A DNA stretch of 64,000 nt from Collinsella aerofaciens. GTDB lineage: Bacteria; Actinomycetota; Coriobacteriia; Coriobacteriales; Coriobacteriaceae. Positions within the stretch are counted from its first letter, which is position 1. Each line of letters starts with the position of its first letter. Both the position numbers and the translations under genes were made by a program. The stretch covers positions 42,602 to 106,601 of the forward strand of contig NZ_CAAKNY010000053.1 in NCBI RefSeq assembly GCF_901212495.1, read 5' to 3'. The notes under the pieces were generated by a model. The model saw only the letters and a program-made list of their open reading frames with translations. It was not told where the DNA came from and searched no databases. Shown piece after piece: positions 48,893 to 57,049 of the stretch.

Positions 48893-50053
48893 ATGAAAAA
48901 CCGTACGGTTTTGCTTTATATGACGTTCGTTTTTCTGTCGAACTTCAGCACCATCTTGTATTTTCTGACGGTTTACCTTGAATTCGTTGGGCTTTCGATG
49001 GTAGCGATTTCTAGCATGATGATTGCCTACCAAGTGAGTAAGTTCATCCTTGAAGTTCCCACTGGCTATATTGCTGATAGGTTTGGACGAAAGACCAGCG
49101 GTCTCGTTGGCGTCGTGGGAATGCTTGGATATTACGCCGCCCTGCTTCTCGTCCGTTCTCCTCTGCTTTTAATCGGCGCGTTTGCTCTTAAAGGCTTTGC
49201 CGTTGCATGTGTGAGCGGATCCATAGAAGCGATTTACATTGACAGCGTCTCTCAGGACCAGCTCGTAAGGCTTAATGTCGTTGAGCGATTTGTTTTCTAT
49301 GCCTCTTATGCCATCTCCGCTTGTGTGGGCGGTTTCATTTCGTCCGTCGGTGCATACCTCATTGGTCTTTCGGCAGATATCATCGCAATGGTGCTGACGT
49401 TGGTTGTCGTTGTCTGCATTCCTGAGATGCGAAGAGGGGGCATTGTGGCGACACCTGAGCGTGGGGTTAGCCCGAAGATGATCGGTGCTGCTATTGCGTG
49501 TAATGGCATTCTTCGGTCAGCGTTCATCATGGACTGTTCTCAGGCATTTGCCTTTGTCGCCCTGGAAGACTTTTTCTCACTGTTGCTTGCGGGTCGCGGC
49601 ATGAATGCCGTCGCTTCGGGCGTGACCATTGCAATCCAGCTCCTTGTCTCCGCCTCCATAGGGTTTATTGTGCCCAGTGTGATTGCTCGTGTCGACAAGG
49701 GCCGTTTTGCGCGTATTTGCGGCATCATGCACTTAGCATTGACAGCTTTGTTTTTGATTCCCTTTACTCCGGTCTATTTGCTACCCGTGTTCTATGTGCT
49801 GCAGGAGGTCGCTTACTCGTTATTTGCTCCAATTAAATACTCAATTTTTCAAAATGCTGCCGATTCTTCGATGCGCTGTTCACTGATTTCGGTTCAAAGC
49901 CAGATGGTGGCGGTGGGTGCCATCCTTTTCTATCTGTTCAATGCTGCGTCGAGCAGCATCGCGGGCATTCGAGTCATATTGCTTGTTGCACTCGGGACCT
50001 CTTCTTTGGTGTATATCCCCGCGCTCTTTCGTCTTACCAGTCAAAGGACATGA
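48893..50053 (+). CDS. MFS-family transporter
   Basis: 386 aa with about 12 transmembrane helices. The MFS motif A variant between helices 2 and 3 is EVPTGYIADRFGRKTSG. The first helix (TVLLYMTFVFLSNFSTILYF) and the charged central loop (PEMRRGGIVATPERGVSPKM) fit a drug- or metabolite-exporter type. The ATG at 48893 has GGAGGGTGGAG before it. It is probably controlled by the LysR regulator just upstream. Substrate unknown. Confidence 0.85.
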   Translation: MKNRTVLLYMTFVFLSNFSTILYFLTVYLEFVGLSMVAISSMMIAYQVSKFILEVPTGYIADRFGRKTSGLVGVVGMLGYYAALLLVRSPLLLIGAFALKGFAVACVSGSIEAIYIDSVSQDQLVRLNVVERFVFYASYAISACVGGFISSVGAYLIGLSADIIAMVLTLVVVVCIPEMRRGGIVATPERGVSPKMIGAAIACNGILRSAFIMDCSQAFAFVALEDFFSLLLAGRGMNAVASGVTIAIQLLVSASIGFIVPSVIARVDKGRFARICGIMHLALTALFLIPFTPVYLLPVFYVLQEVAYSLFAPIKYSIFQNAADSSMRCSLISVQSQMVAVGAILFYLFNAASSSIAGIRVILLVALGTSSLVYIPALFRLTSQRT

Positions 50054-50086
50054 GTATTCGGGCATCGATAACTTATATATCAACGC

Positions 50087-50120
50087 AATAAACCCGAGCG
50101 CGAGGGCGTTTGGGTTTATT
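50087..50120 (+). terminator. Terminator-like hairpin after the MFS gene, before ackA
   Basis: AATAAACCC pairs with GGGTTTATT across a GC-rich loop that contains its own GCGC stem. It lies 53 bases before the first ackA start. Confidence 0.65.
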
Positions 50121-50173
50121 ATTGAAGCGTATGTAACCTGGCGGCGCCACACCGCCTGTTAGTAGGGAGACAC

Positions 50174-51352
50174 ATGAACGTTCTGGTCGTCAACGCGGGA
50201 TCTTCGACCCTTAAGTATCAGGTCATCGATACCAAGTCCCACAAGGTGTCCGCAAAGGGCTCCTGCGAGCGCGTCTGCTTTACCGGCGGTACCTTCACCC
50301 ACGCTGCCAACGGTTCCAAGAAGGTGACCGAGAACATCGAGTTCCCCGACCACAAGGTCGCCATCGAGGTCGTCCTGAAGGACCTCGAGGCCAACGGCGT
50401 CAAGATTGAGGGCATCGGCCACCGTATCGTTCAGGGCGGTTGGTACTTCGGCGATTCCTCCCTCGTCGATGCGGACGTTCTTGCCAAGATCCGCGAGGTC
50501 GCTCCGCTTGCCCCGCTGCACAACAACCCCGAGGCCAACGTTATCGAGTACTGCCTGGAGCAGTATCCCGACCTGCCCAACGTCACGGTCTACGACACCG
50601 CTTTCCACTTCAATATGCCCGAGGTCGCCAAGACCTACGCCCTGCCCAAGGACGTCTGCGACAAGCTGCACATCCGTAAGTACGGCGCCCACGGCACCAG
50701 CTACCGCTACATCTCCAAGAAGGTCGCCGAGATGACCAACGGCGAGGCCCGCAAGGTTGTCGTGTGCCATATCGGTTCCGGTGCTTCCCTGTGCGCCATC
50801 GAGGACGGCAAGTGCATGGACACCACCATGGGCTTGACGCCGCTCGACGGTGTCATGATGGGCACCCGCTGCGGCTCCATCGACCCTGCTACCGTGTGCT
50901 ACCTGCAGCGCGAAGGCGGCTACACCTTCGACGAGGTCGACGAGATGATGAACAAGAAGTCCGGCCTTTTGGCCGTGACCGGCGGCAAGACCAACGACTG
51001 CCGCAATGTCGAGGAGCTCGCCGCTGCCGGCGACCCCGAGGCCCAGCTCGCCTTCGATATGTTCGTCTACAAGATTGCCGCCAAGGCCGCCGAGATGGCC
51101 ACCTCCATGTGCGGCATGGACACCCTGGTCTTTACCGCCGGCATCGGCGAGCACGCTCCGGCCGTCCGCGCCGGCGTGGCCGATCGTCTGGCCTTTATGG
51201 GCGTCAAGATGGATCATGCCCGCAACGCTCTGCGTGGCGACGGCGCTTGGTGCCTGTCTGCCAAGGATTCCAAGGTCAAGATCTTCGTTATCCCCACGGA
51301 CGAGGAGTTCATGATCGCTTCCGACGTCGAGCGCATCGTCAACGCCAAGTAA
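50174..51352 (+). CDS. ackA: Acetate kinase, copy 1
   Basis: 392 aa, makes ATP and acetate from acetyl phosphate. It contains NVLVVNAGSSTLKYQ, GHRIVQGGWYFGDSSLVD, VTVYDTAFHFNMPEVAKTY, RKYGAHGTSYRYI, CHIGSGASLCAIEDG, DTTMGLTPLDGVMMGTRCG and TAGIGEHAPAVR. All substrate-binding and catalytic residues of the ASKHA fold (Asn, Arg, Asp, His) are in place. A second full-length copy lies 164 bases downstream. AGGGAG precedes the ATG. Confidence 0.95.
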   Translation: MNVLVVNAGSSTLKYQVIDTKSHKVSAKGSCERVCFTGGTFTHAANGSKKVTENIEFPDHKVAIEVVLKDLEANGVKIEGIGHRIVQGGWYFGDSSLVDADVLAKIREVAPLAPLHNNPEANVIEYCLEQYPDLPNVTVYDTAFHFNMPEVAKTYALPKDVCDKLHIRKYGAHGTSYRYISKKVAEMTNGEARKVVVCHIGSGASLCAIEDGKCMDTTMGLTPLDGVMMGTRCGSIDPATVCYLQREGGYTFDEVDEMMNKKSGLLAVTGGKTNDCRNVEELAAAGDPEAQLAFDMFVYKIAAKAAEMATSMCGMDTLVFTAGIGEHAPAVRAGVADRLAFMGVKMDHARNALRGDGAWCLSAKDSKVKIFVIPTDEEFMIASDVERIVNAK

Positions 51353-51360
51353 TTGATGCA

Positions 51361-51403
51361 AGGGGAGGGGGCTGGATGGCCTTGTGCCGTTCAGCCCCCC
51401 CTT
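51361..51403 (+). terminator. Hairpin between the two ackA genes
   Basis: AGGGGAGGGGGCTG pairs with CAGCCCCCCCTT around a variable loop. A second hairpin (GTACGG 51465-51470 with CCGTAC 51491-51496) lies in the leader of the second copy. The two genes thus seem separately expressed. Confidence 0.6.
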
Positions 51404-51516
51404 ACGCTCTTTGGGCGAAGAGTTTGATAGATATTTATTGGATTCTGATAACTTCTTATTAAGGGTACGGCCACCTTATAGGTTTGCCGACCGTACTGTA
51501 ATCACGAAGGAGTCTC

Positions 51517-52695
51517 ATGAACGTACTTGTTGTCAACGCCGGCAGCTCGAGCCTTAAATATCAGCTTTTGGATACCGATACCCGCGAGGTTTTCGCCAAG
51601 GGCAACTGCGAGCGTATCGGCTCGGAGATGGGCATCTTTGGCCACTCCGAGAACGGTGGCGCCAAGCAGACCGAGGAGGTGCCCTTCCCCGATCATCGCT
51701 CTGCTATCGCTCGCGTGCTCGATGAGCTCGAGAAGACCGACTTTACGATTGATGGCATCGGCCACCGTATCGTTCAGGGTGGCTGGCACTTCGATGATTC
51801 CGCGGTCGTCGACGATGAGGTCATGGCTAAGATCCTTGAGGTGGCCCCGCTCGCCCCGCTGCACAACTACGGCGAGGCCGCGGCGATTGAGTATTGCCGC
51901 GAGAAGTATCCGGAGCTGCCCAACGTGGCCGTCTTCGACACCTCGTTCCACATGACCATGCCCGAGGTCGCCTACACCTACGCGCTGCCCAAGGACGTGT
52001 GCGACAAGTACCACGTGCGCAAGTACGGTGCGCACGGTACGAGCCACCGTTACGAGTGGATGACGGCCAAGGAGATCCTGGGCTCGCGCTGCCACCGCCT
52101 GCTCTCGTGCCATCTGGGCAACGGCGCCTCGCTTGCCGCTATCGAGGACGGCGTCTGCCGCGATACCACGATGGGCCTCACGCCGCTTGACGGTCTGATG
52201 ATGGGAACCCGCTGCGGCTCCATCGATCCTGCTACCGTGTGCTACCTGCAGCGCGAGGGCGGCTACAGCTACCAGGAAGTCGACGACATGATGAACAAGC
52301 AGTCCGGTCTGCTTGCCATCTCGGGCATCTCCAACGATGCCCGTGACATTCGAACGCGCGCCTCCGAGGGTGACGAGCGCTGCCTGCTCGCCTTCGATAT
52401 GTTCGCCTACAAGGCCATGCAGCAGGCCGGTTCCATGATTGCCTCCATGGCGGGCGTGGATACCATTACCTTTACCGCCGGCATCGGCGAGAATGACTGG
52501 TCGATCCGCAAGGCCTTCTGTGACTGCTTTGAGTGGCTGGGCGTGCGTATCGACAACAACAAGAACCGCGAAGCCGTGGGCAACGGCCCGCAGGTCATCA
52601 GCGCGGCCGGTTCCGCCGTCACGGTCATGGTCATCCCCACCGACGAGGAATACATGATCGCCCACGACGTCGAGCGTCTAACCAAGAACAACTAA
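51517..52695 (+). CDS. ackA: Acetate kinase, copy 2
   Basis: 392 aa, the same length as copy 1 and clearly homologous over the whole chain (NVLVVNAGSSSLKYQ, DTSFHMTMPEVAYTY, GTSHRYEWMTAKEI, CHLGNGASLAAIEDG, TPLDGLMMGTRCGSIDPATV). Differences spread over the sequence, so it is an old duplicate rather than a recent one. HGTSHRY here is the canonical form where copy 1 has HGTSYRY. AAGGAG precedes the ATG. The different leaders and hairpins suggest different regulation. Confidence 0.94.
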   Translation: MNVLVVNAGSSSLKYQLLDTDTREVFAKGNCERIGSEMGIFGHSENGGAKQTEEVPFPDHRSAIARVLDELEKTDFTIDGIGHRIVQGGWHFDDSAVVDDEVMAKILEVAPLAPLHNYGEAAAIEYCREKYPELPNVAVFDTSFHMTMPEVAYTYALPKDVCDKYHVRKYGAHGTSHRYEWMTAKEILGSRCHRLLSCHLGNGASLAAIEDGVCRDTTMGLTPLDGLMMGTRCGSIDPATVCYLQREGGYSYQEVDDMMNKQSGLLAISGISNDARDIRTRASEGDERCLLAFDMFAYKAMQQAGSMIASMAGVDTITFTAGIGENDWSIRKAFCDCFEWLGVRIDNNKNREAVGNGPQVISAAGSAVTVMVIPTDEEYMIAHDVERLTKNN

Positions 52696-52718
52696 CGCAC
52701 CCATTTGCGTGTAAACGA

Positions 52719-52754
52719 AAGGCCTCCAGAGCAACAGCTCCGGAGGCCTTTTTT
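52719..52754 (+). terminator. Rho-independent terminator of ackA copy 2
   Basis: AAGGCCTCCAGAGC pairs with GCTCCGGAGGCCTT, with one mismatch, and is followed by a T-run. Confidence 0.9.
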
Positions 52755-52770
52755 CTGGCAGGTGGACGGT

Positions 52771-52940
52771 GGAAACTCCATCCCATTTTGATCGCAAATT
52801 CTGGGACACGCTTTCCGGTTGAGGCGCGTTGCGGAAAGTGCAACCCACAATAGAGCAAAATTCCGTCCCGCAGTTTCCCAAACAGCCCCCAAGCGGAAGC
52901 TACATCCCACAATCCGCCTCCAAACCGGGACTCACTTTCC
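52771..52940. repeat. Three tandem palindromic repeats of about 47 bases
   Basis: Units at 52771-52816, 52832-52878 and 52894-52940 recur every 61-62 bases. Each begins GGAA and ends TTTCC, and each carries inner ATCCCA/ACCCA and GGGAC/GTCCC blocks that pair. No gene lies here (52696-53245 is non-coding). Confidence 0.65.
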
Positions 52941-53103
52941 GGTGGGCCAGACATCAGACCGCAGCCACCATTTCGGTCCCAAAGTGATCACCGCCAGCAA
53001 CGCCCGCGCTCCCAACAACGGCATCCAATCATTCAGATCCTCAACCCCAGCTCGTAGCCAAGCCGCCGTCCACCCCAGATGCCCTGATTGCCACGTGGCG
53101 GCA

Positions 53104-53230
53104 GGGACCCTACAGGGTAAACCTCTGAAAACATTCCGCAGGACGCATGAAGCCCCCGCCGCACGTAGTGCGCAGCGGGGGCTTCATGCATGTCCGAGGA
53201 CGTTTTCAGAGGTTTACCCTGTAGGGTCCC
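53104..53230. repeat. Giant nested hairpin between ackA and pta
   Basis: Perfect 29-base arms (53104-53132 and 53202-53230). Inside, GCATGAAGCCCCCGC pairs perfectly with GCGGGGGCTTCATGC. The whole 127-base unit could fold as one stem. It ends 15 bases before the pta stop codon on the other strand. Confidence 0.9.
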
Positions 53231-53245
53231 GAGGGGATACGTCCG

Positions 53246-54226
53246 CTACTCAGCCATCTGAGCCTGGACGGCGGTGATGGCCACGACACCCACGATGTCG
53301 TCGGCAGAGCAGCCGCGTGACAGGTCGTTAACCGGCTTGGCGATGCCCTGCAGGATGGGGCCGTAAGCGTCGGCGCCGGCGAAGCGCTGGACCAGCTTGT
53401 AGCCGATGTTGCCTGCCTCGAGGTCGGGGAACACGAGCACGTTGGCCTTACCGGCGACGGAGGAGCCGGGGGCCTTGAGCTGGGCGACGGTGGGGACGAT
53501 AGCGGCATCGAGCTGCAGGTCGCCATCGATGGCGAGCTCGGGAGCCTTCTCCTTGCAGAACTTCACGGCCTCCTGGACCTTCTTGGCGACCTCGCCACCG
53601 GCGGAGCCCATGGTGGAGTAGGAGAGCATGGCAACGTGCGGCTCAACGTTGCCCATGAAGGTGGACCAGGAGTGAGCCGAAGCGATGGCGATCTCGGAGA
53701 GCTCGTCAGAGGACGGGTTGATGTTGAGGCCGCAGTCGGCGAAGATCAGCGTGCCGTCGGTACCGAACTGCGGGGTGTCGGTGCACATCACGAAGAAGGC
53801 CGAGACCAGCTTGGTGCCCGGGGCGGTCTTGAGGATCTGAAGCGCAGGGCGCAGGGTGTCGGCAGTGGAGTGGCAGGCGCCGGAGACCAGGCCGTCGGCG
53901 TCGCCCATCTTGACCATCATGGTGCCAAAGTAGGTGGCGTCCATCACCTGGGCGCGAGCCTGCTCGATGGTGACGCCCTTCTTGGCGCGGAGCTCGGCAA
54001 ACTTCTGCGCGTACTCCTCGTGCTTCTCGGAATTGCGCGGGTCGATGACGGTGGCGCCGGGAACGTCGATCTCGTCGGGGTGGCCAAGGATGACGATCTT
54101 TGCCAGACCCTCCTCGATGATCTTGGTGGCCGCGACGATGGTGCGCGGGTCCTCGCCCTCGGGCAGGACGATCGTCTTAAGGTCGGCCTTGGCGGCAGAC
54201 TTCATACGGTTTAGGAAATCGCTCAT
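53246..54226 (-). CDS. pta: Phosphate acetyltransferase
   Basis: 326 aa class I Pta, converting acetyl-CoA and phosphate to acetyl phosphate for acetate kinase. Motifs are LPEGEDPRTIVAATKIIEEG, DATYFGTMMVKMGDADGLVSGACHSTADTLRP and CGLNINPSSDELSEIA. SYSTMGSAGGEVAKKVQEA and LVFPDLEAGNIGYKLVQR follow. The start ATG follows AAGGAGTAAC. It is convergent with ackA copy 2. Its leader contains a terminator-like hairpin (54280-54300). Confidence 0.95.
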   Translation of the reverse strand: MSDFLNRMKSAAKADLKTIVLPEGEDPRTIVAATKIIEEGLAKIVILGHPDEIDVPGATVIDPRNSEKHEEYAQKFAELRAKKGVTIEQARAQVMDATYFGTMMVKMGDADGLVSGACHSTADTLRPALQILKTAPGTKLVSAFFVMCTDTPQFGTDGTLIFADCGLNINPSSDELSEIAIASAHSWSTFMGNVEPHVAMLSYSTMGSAGGEVAKKVQEAVKFCKEKAPELAIDGDLQLDAAIVPTVAQLKAPGSSVAGKANVLVFPDLEAGNIGYKLVQRFAGADAYGPILQGIAKPVNDLSRGCSADDIVGVVAITAVQAQMAE

Positions 54227-54279
54227 GTTACTCCTTACAAGCGTTTCGCTAAGCTCCAGGCGCCCGGCTGCACACGAAT

Positions 54280-54300
54280 AAACCCGCTGCTAGCGGGTTT
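54280..54300 (-). promoter_or_regulatory. Terminator-like hairpin in the pta leader
   Basis: On the minus strand AAACCCGCT and AGCGGGTTT pair perfectly and run into TATT, 54 bases before the pta start and after its likely -10 box (54354-54359). It could attenuate pta. Confidence 0.5.
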
Positions 54301-54353
54301 ACCTTTCAATAATGTACGCCGTGGTGCTTGAGCTTTCCTTGTGTGGCAAGCTC

Positions 54354-54379
54354 ATTATAGGACGCATTAGCGCTATAAT
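54354..54379. promoter_or_regulatory. Back-to-back -10 boxes of pta and glf
   Basis: TATAAT on the minus strand (54354-54359, toward pta) and TATAAT on the plus strand (54374-54379, toward glf) are 14 bases apart. RNA polymerase could not occupy both at once. No clear -35 box is visible for either. Confidence 0.5.
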
Positions 54380-54457
54380 CGCTCTGATAAATATGTCTCG
54401 AAGAATGTTCGAGAAAAGCCCAGCTAACGAGCCCGTGGCTTTTGACAAGGAGTATCG

Positions 54458-55660
54458 ATGCAGATTACCTCAGGCCTGCCTGAAGGCTTTAATGCCGGTG
54501 CGTACGACATGATCGTCGTCGGCGCCGGTTATGCCGGTGCCGTTTGCGCCCGCCGTCTTGCCGAAACCATCGGCTATCGTGTTGCCGTTTTGGAGCGCCG
54601 TAGCCACATTGCGGGCAACGCCTACGACTGCACTGATGAGGCGGGAATCCTGGTCCACGAGTATGGTCCGCATATCTATCATACCTTTAACGAGCGCGTG
54701 CATAACTTCCTGTCGCGCTTTACCAAGTGGACGGACTACCAGCACAAGGTGCTCGCCAACATCAACGGTACCCTTATGCCCGTGCCCTTTAACCATGCGA
54801 GCCTTAAGCTTGCCTTTGGCGATGAGCGCGGCGAGGAACTGTATCAGAAGCTCGTGGAGACCTTTGGCAAGGACGTCAAGGTGCCCATTATGGAGCTGCG
54901 CAAGAAGAATGACCCGGATCTTGCCGAGGTCGCCGATTACGTCTACGAGAACGTCTTCTTGCATTACACCATGAAGCAGTGGGGTCAGACGCCCGACCAG
55001 ATCGATTCCTCGATCACCGGCCGCGTTCCCGTCTTTGTGGGCGATGACGATCGCTACTTCCCGCAGGCTCCTTTTCAGGGCATGCCGCAGTGCGGCTATA
55101 CCGCGCTGTTCGAGCATATGCTCGATCACGATCTGATCGACGTATTCTGTGACGTAGACGCCCGTGACCTCTTTGAAATCGACGAGACAACCGTCAAGAT
55201 CGACGGCAAGGTCTATGGCGGCGAGATCGTCTATACCGGTCCACTCGACGAGCTGTTCAACCTCGACCTGGGCGCGCTGCCGTACCGCACGCTCGATATG
55301 AAGTTCGAGACGCTCGATATGGATCAGTTCCAGCCCGTGGGCACCGTCAACTACACCACGAGCGAGGACTATACGCGCATCACCGAGTTCAAGAACATGA
55401 CCGGTCAGGTTTTGCCCGGCAAGACCACCATCATGAAGGAGTACTCCAAGGCCTATACGCCCGGCTCGGGCGAGACGCCGTACTACGCTATCCTGGAGCC
55501 CGAGAACCGTGAACTCTACGAGCGCTATCTTGAGCGCGTCCAGAACCTGACGAACTTCCACCCGGTGGGTCGTCTGGCCGAGTATCGTTACTACGATATG
55601 GACGCCGTGACCAATTCCGCCCTCGATCTTTCGGATGAGATTATCGCCTGCCATGCATAA
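54458..55660 (+). CDS. glf: UDP-galactopyranose mutase
   Basis: 400 aa flavoenzyme that turns UDP-galactopyranose into the furanose form for surface glycans. The FAD-binding loop is MIVVGAGYAGAVCARRLAE, with RSHIAGNAYDC, HEYGPHIYHTFNE, VPFNHASLKLAFG, the GRVPVFVGDDDRYFPQAPFQGMPQ active-site segment and PVGTVNYTTSEDYTRITEFK all matching the family. The glycosyltransferase that follows overlaps its 3' end by eight bases. Confidence 0.95.
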   Translation: MQITSGLPEGFNAGAYDMIVVGAGYAGAVCARRLAETIGYRVAVLERRSHIAGNAYDCTDEAGILVHEYGPHIYHTFNERVHNFLSRFTKWTDYQHKVLANINGTLMPVPFNHASLKLAFGDERGEELYQKLVETFGKDVKVPIMELRKKNDPDLAEVADYVYENVFLHYTMKQWGQTPDQIDSSITGRVPVFVGDDDRYFPQAPFQGMPQCGYTALFEHMLDHDLIDVFCDVDARDLFEIDETTVKIDGKVYGGEIVYTGPLDELFNLDLGALPYRTLDMKFETLDMDQFQPVGTVNYTTSEDYTRITEFKNMTGQVLPGKTTIMKEYSKAYTPGSGETPYYAILEPENRELYERYLERVQNLTNFHPVGRLAEYRYYDMDAVTNSALDLSDEIIACHA

Positions 55661-56684
55661 AGTCATAACATTCGGTATTCCCTCGTATAACGCCGCCAAG
55701 GACATGGACCATTGCATCACCTCCATCTTGAAGGGGAGCAATTACGCCACCGATATCGAGATCATCATCGTCGATGACGGCTCCAAGGACGAGACGGCCG
55801 CCAAGGCCGACGAGTGGGAGACCCGTTATCCTGGAATCATCCGCGCGGTGCACCAGGAGAATGGCGGCCACGGTATCGCCGTCCTCTCGGGCCTGCGCGA
55901 GGCGCATGGTACGTACTACAAGGTCGTTGACTCGGACGACTGGCTCGACGGTGCGGCGCTTTCGACCATGCTGTCGATTCTGCGTGGCTTTGAGGAGCGC
56001 GACCAGCGCGTCGACCTGTTTATCTCGAACTACGTGTACGAGAAGGTTTATGAGGGCACGCATACCGCTATTGGCTACAAGTTTGCCCTGCCGCGCAAAA
56101 AGATTTTCTCTTGGGACCAGATCGGACACTTCCGTCCCGATCAGAACCTGCTCATGCACAGCCTGTGCTATCGCACCGATGTGCTGCGCGAGTCCAATCT
56201 GCCTATGCCGGCACACACGTTCTACGTGGATAATATCTACGCATACGTGCCGCTGCCGCGCTGCAAGACCATGTACTACGCCGACATCGACCTCTATCGC
56301 TACTTTATCGGTCGCGAGGGCCAGAGCGTCAATGAGGCCACGATGGTCAAGCGCCTGGGTCAGCAGTTCCGCGTAACGCGTATCATGATGGAATCGTTCC
56401 ACCTGTACCAGGACGTTGAGTCCTCGCGTCTGCGTTCGTACATGATGGGCTACTTCACCATGATGATGGCGATTTGCTCGGTGCTCACCAAGCTTTCTGA
56501 GGAAGATTGTGCCGATGAGCGCCTGAAGACGCTGTGGAAGGACCTGAAGGCATACGACGAGCGCATGTATCGTCGCGCTCGCTACGGCGTGATCGGATTC
56601 TTTACCAACCTGCGTGGACGGGCCGGAGACAAAACCACACTCGGCCTATACCATCTTGCCTCAAAGATCTTCAAATTCAACTAG
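55653..56684 (+). CDS. Family 2 glycosyltransferase
   Basis: 343 aa. The GT-A core has FGIPSYNAAKDMDHCITSIL, IEIIIVDDGSKDETAAKADE and the metal motif VVDSDDWLDG. The C-terminal half is helical (MIMESFHLYQDVESSRLRSY-like) without an obvious membrane anchor. ATG at 55653 lies inside the glf stop region, so translation is coupled. It is probably a galactofuranosyl- or other glycan-transferase for the cell envelope; sugar and acceptor are not readable. Confidence 0.88.
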   Translation: MHKVITFGIPSYNAAKDMDHCITSILKGSNYATDIEIIIVDDGSKDETAAKADEWETRYPGIIRAVHQENGGHGIAVLSGLREAHGTYYKVVDSDDWLDGAALSTMLSILRGFEERDQRVDLFISNYVYEKVYEGTHTAIGYKFALPRKKIFSWDQIGHFRPDQNLLMHSLCYRTDVLRESNLPMPAHTFYVDNIYAYVPLPRCKTMYYADIDLYRYFIGREGQSVNEATMVKRLGQQFRVTRIMMESFHLYQDVESSRLRSYMMGYFTMMMAICSVLTKLSEEDCADERLKTLWKDLKAYDERMYRRARYGVIGFFTNLRGRAGDKTTLGLYHLASKIFKFN

Positions 56685-56707
56685 CACAGAAGCGCTCGGG
56701 TAACGGG

Positions 56708-56814
56708 GACCCCTGGTCCTTAACTTGCTACTTCGAACAGTCCTGCGCAAGACGGAGGCGCCACTGGCGCCTCCTTTGCGTGCGGAACTCGTATCAAGTT
56801 AAGGACCAGGGGTC
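56708..56814. repeat. Nested inverted repeat 1 in the GT2/P1-peptidase gap
   Basis: Perfect 20-base arms at 56708-56727 and 56795-56814. The inner stem is GGAGGCGCC with GGCGCCTCC. It lies just after the glycosyltransferase stop. Confidence 0.85.
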
Positions 56815-56910
56815 CTCTGCTATGTCTCGCTTTATGTCAGCAAGTTGAATTTGATGATCTTCGACGCGCGGTACACAGGGGCCTGGGCTGAAAAGATTTT
56901 GGTTGGTAGT

Positions 56911-57035
56911 CGGCCGGAGGCGGGCGGGCGTTACGTTTGTCGCGAGTTCCGCATGCAAAGAAGGCCACTTAATGTGGCCTTCGTCTTGCATAGGACTGTA
57001 GAGCAGCAAACGTAACGCCCGCCCGCCTCCGACCG
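56911..57035. repeat. Nested inverted repeat 2 in the GT2/P1-peptidase gap
   Basis: Arms 56911-56938 and 57008-57035 match over 27 of 28 bases. The inner hairpin is AAGGCCAC with GTGGCCTT. It ends 15 bases before the P1 peptidase stop. The two repeats fill the 365-base gap, which has no gene. Confidence 0.85.
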
Positions 57036-57049
57036 ACGGTCGAGTGAGA

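Noticed and set aside
52696..53245. Short open frames in the ackA-pta gap
   Set aside because: They run through the palindromic repeats and giant hairpin and change frame with them; no ribosome site or coding pattern.
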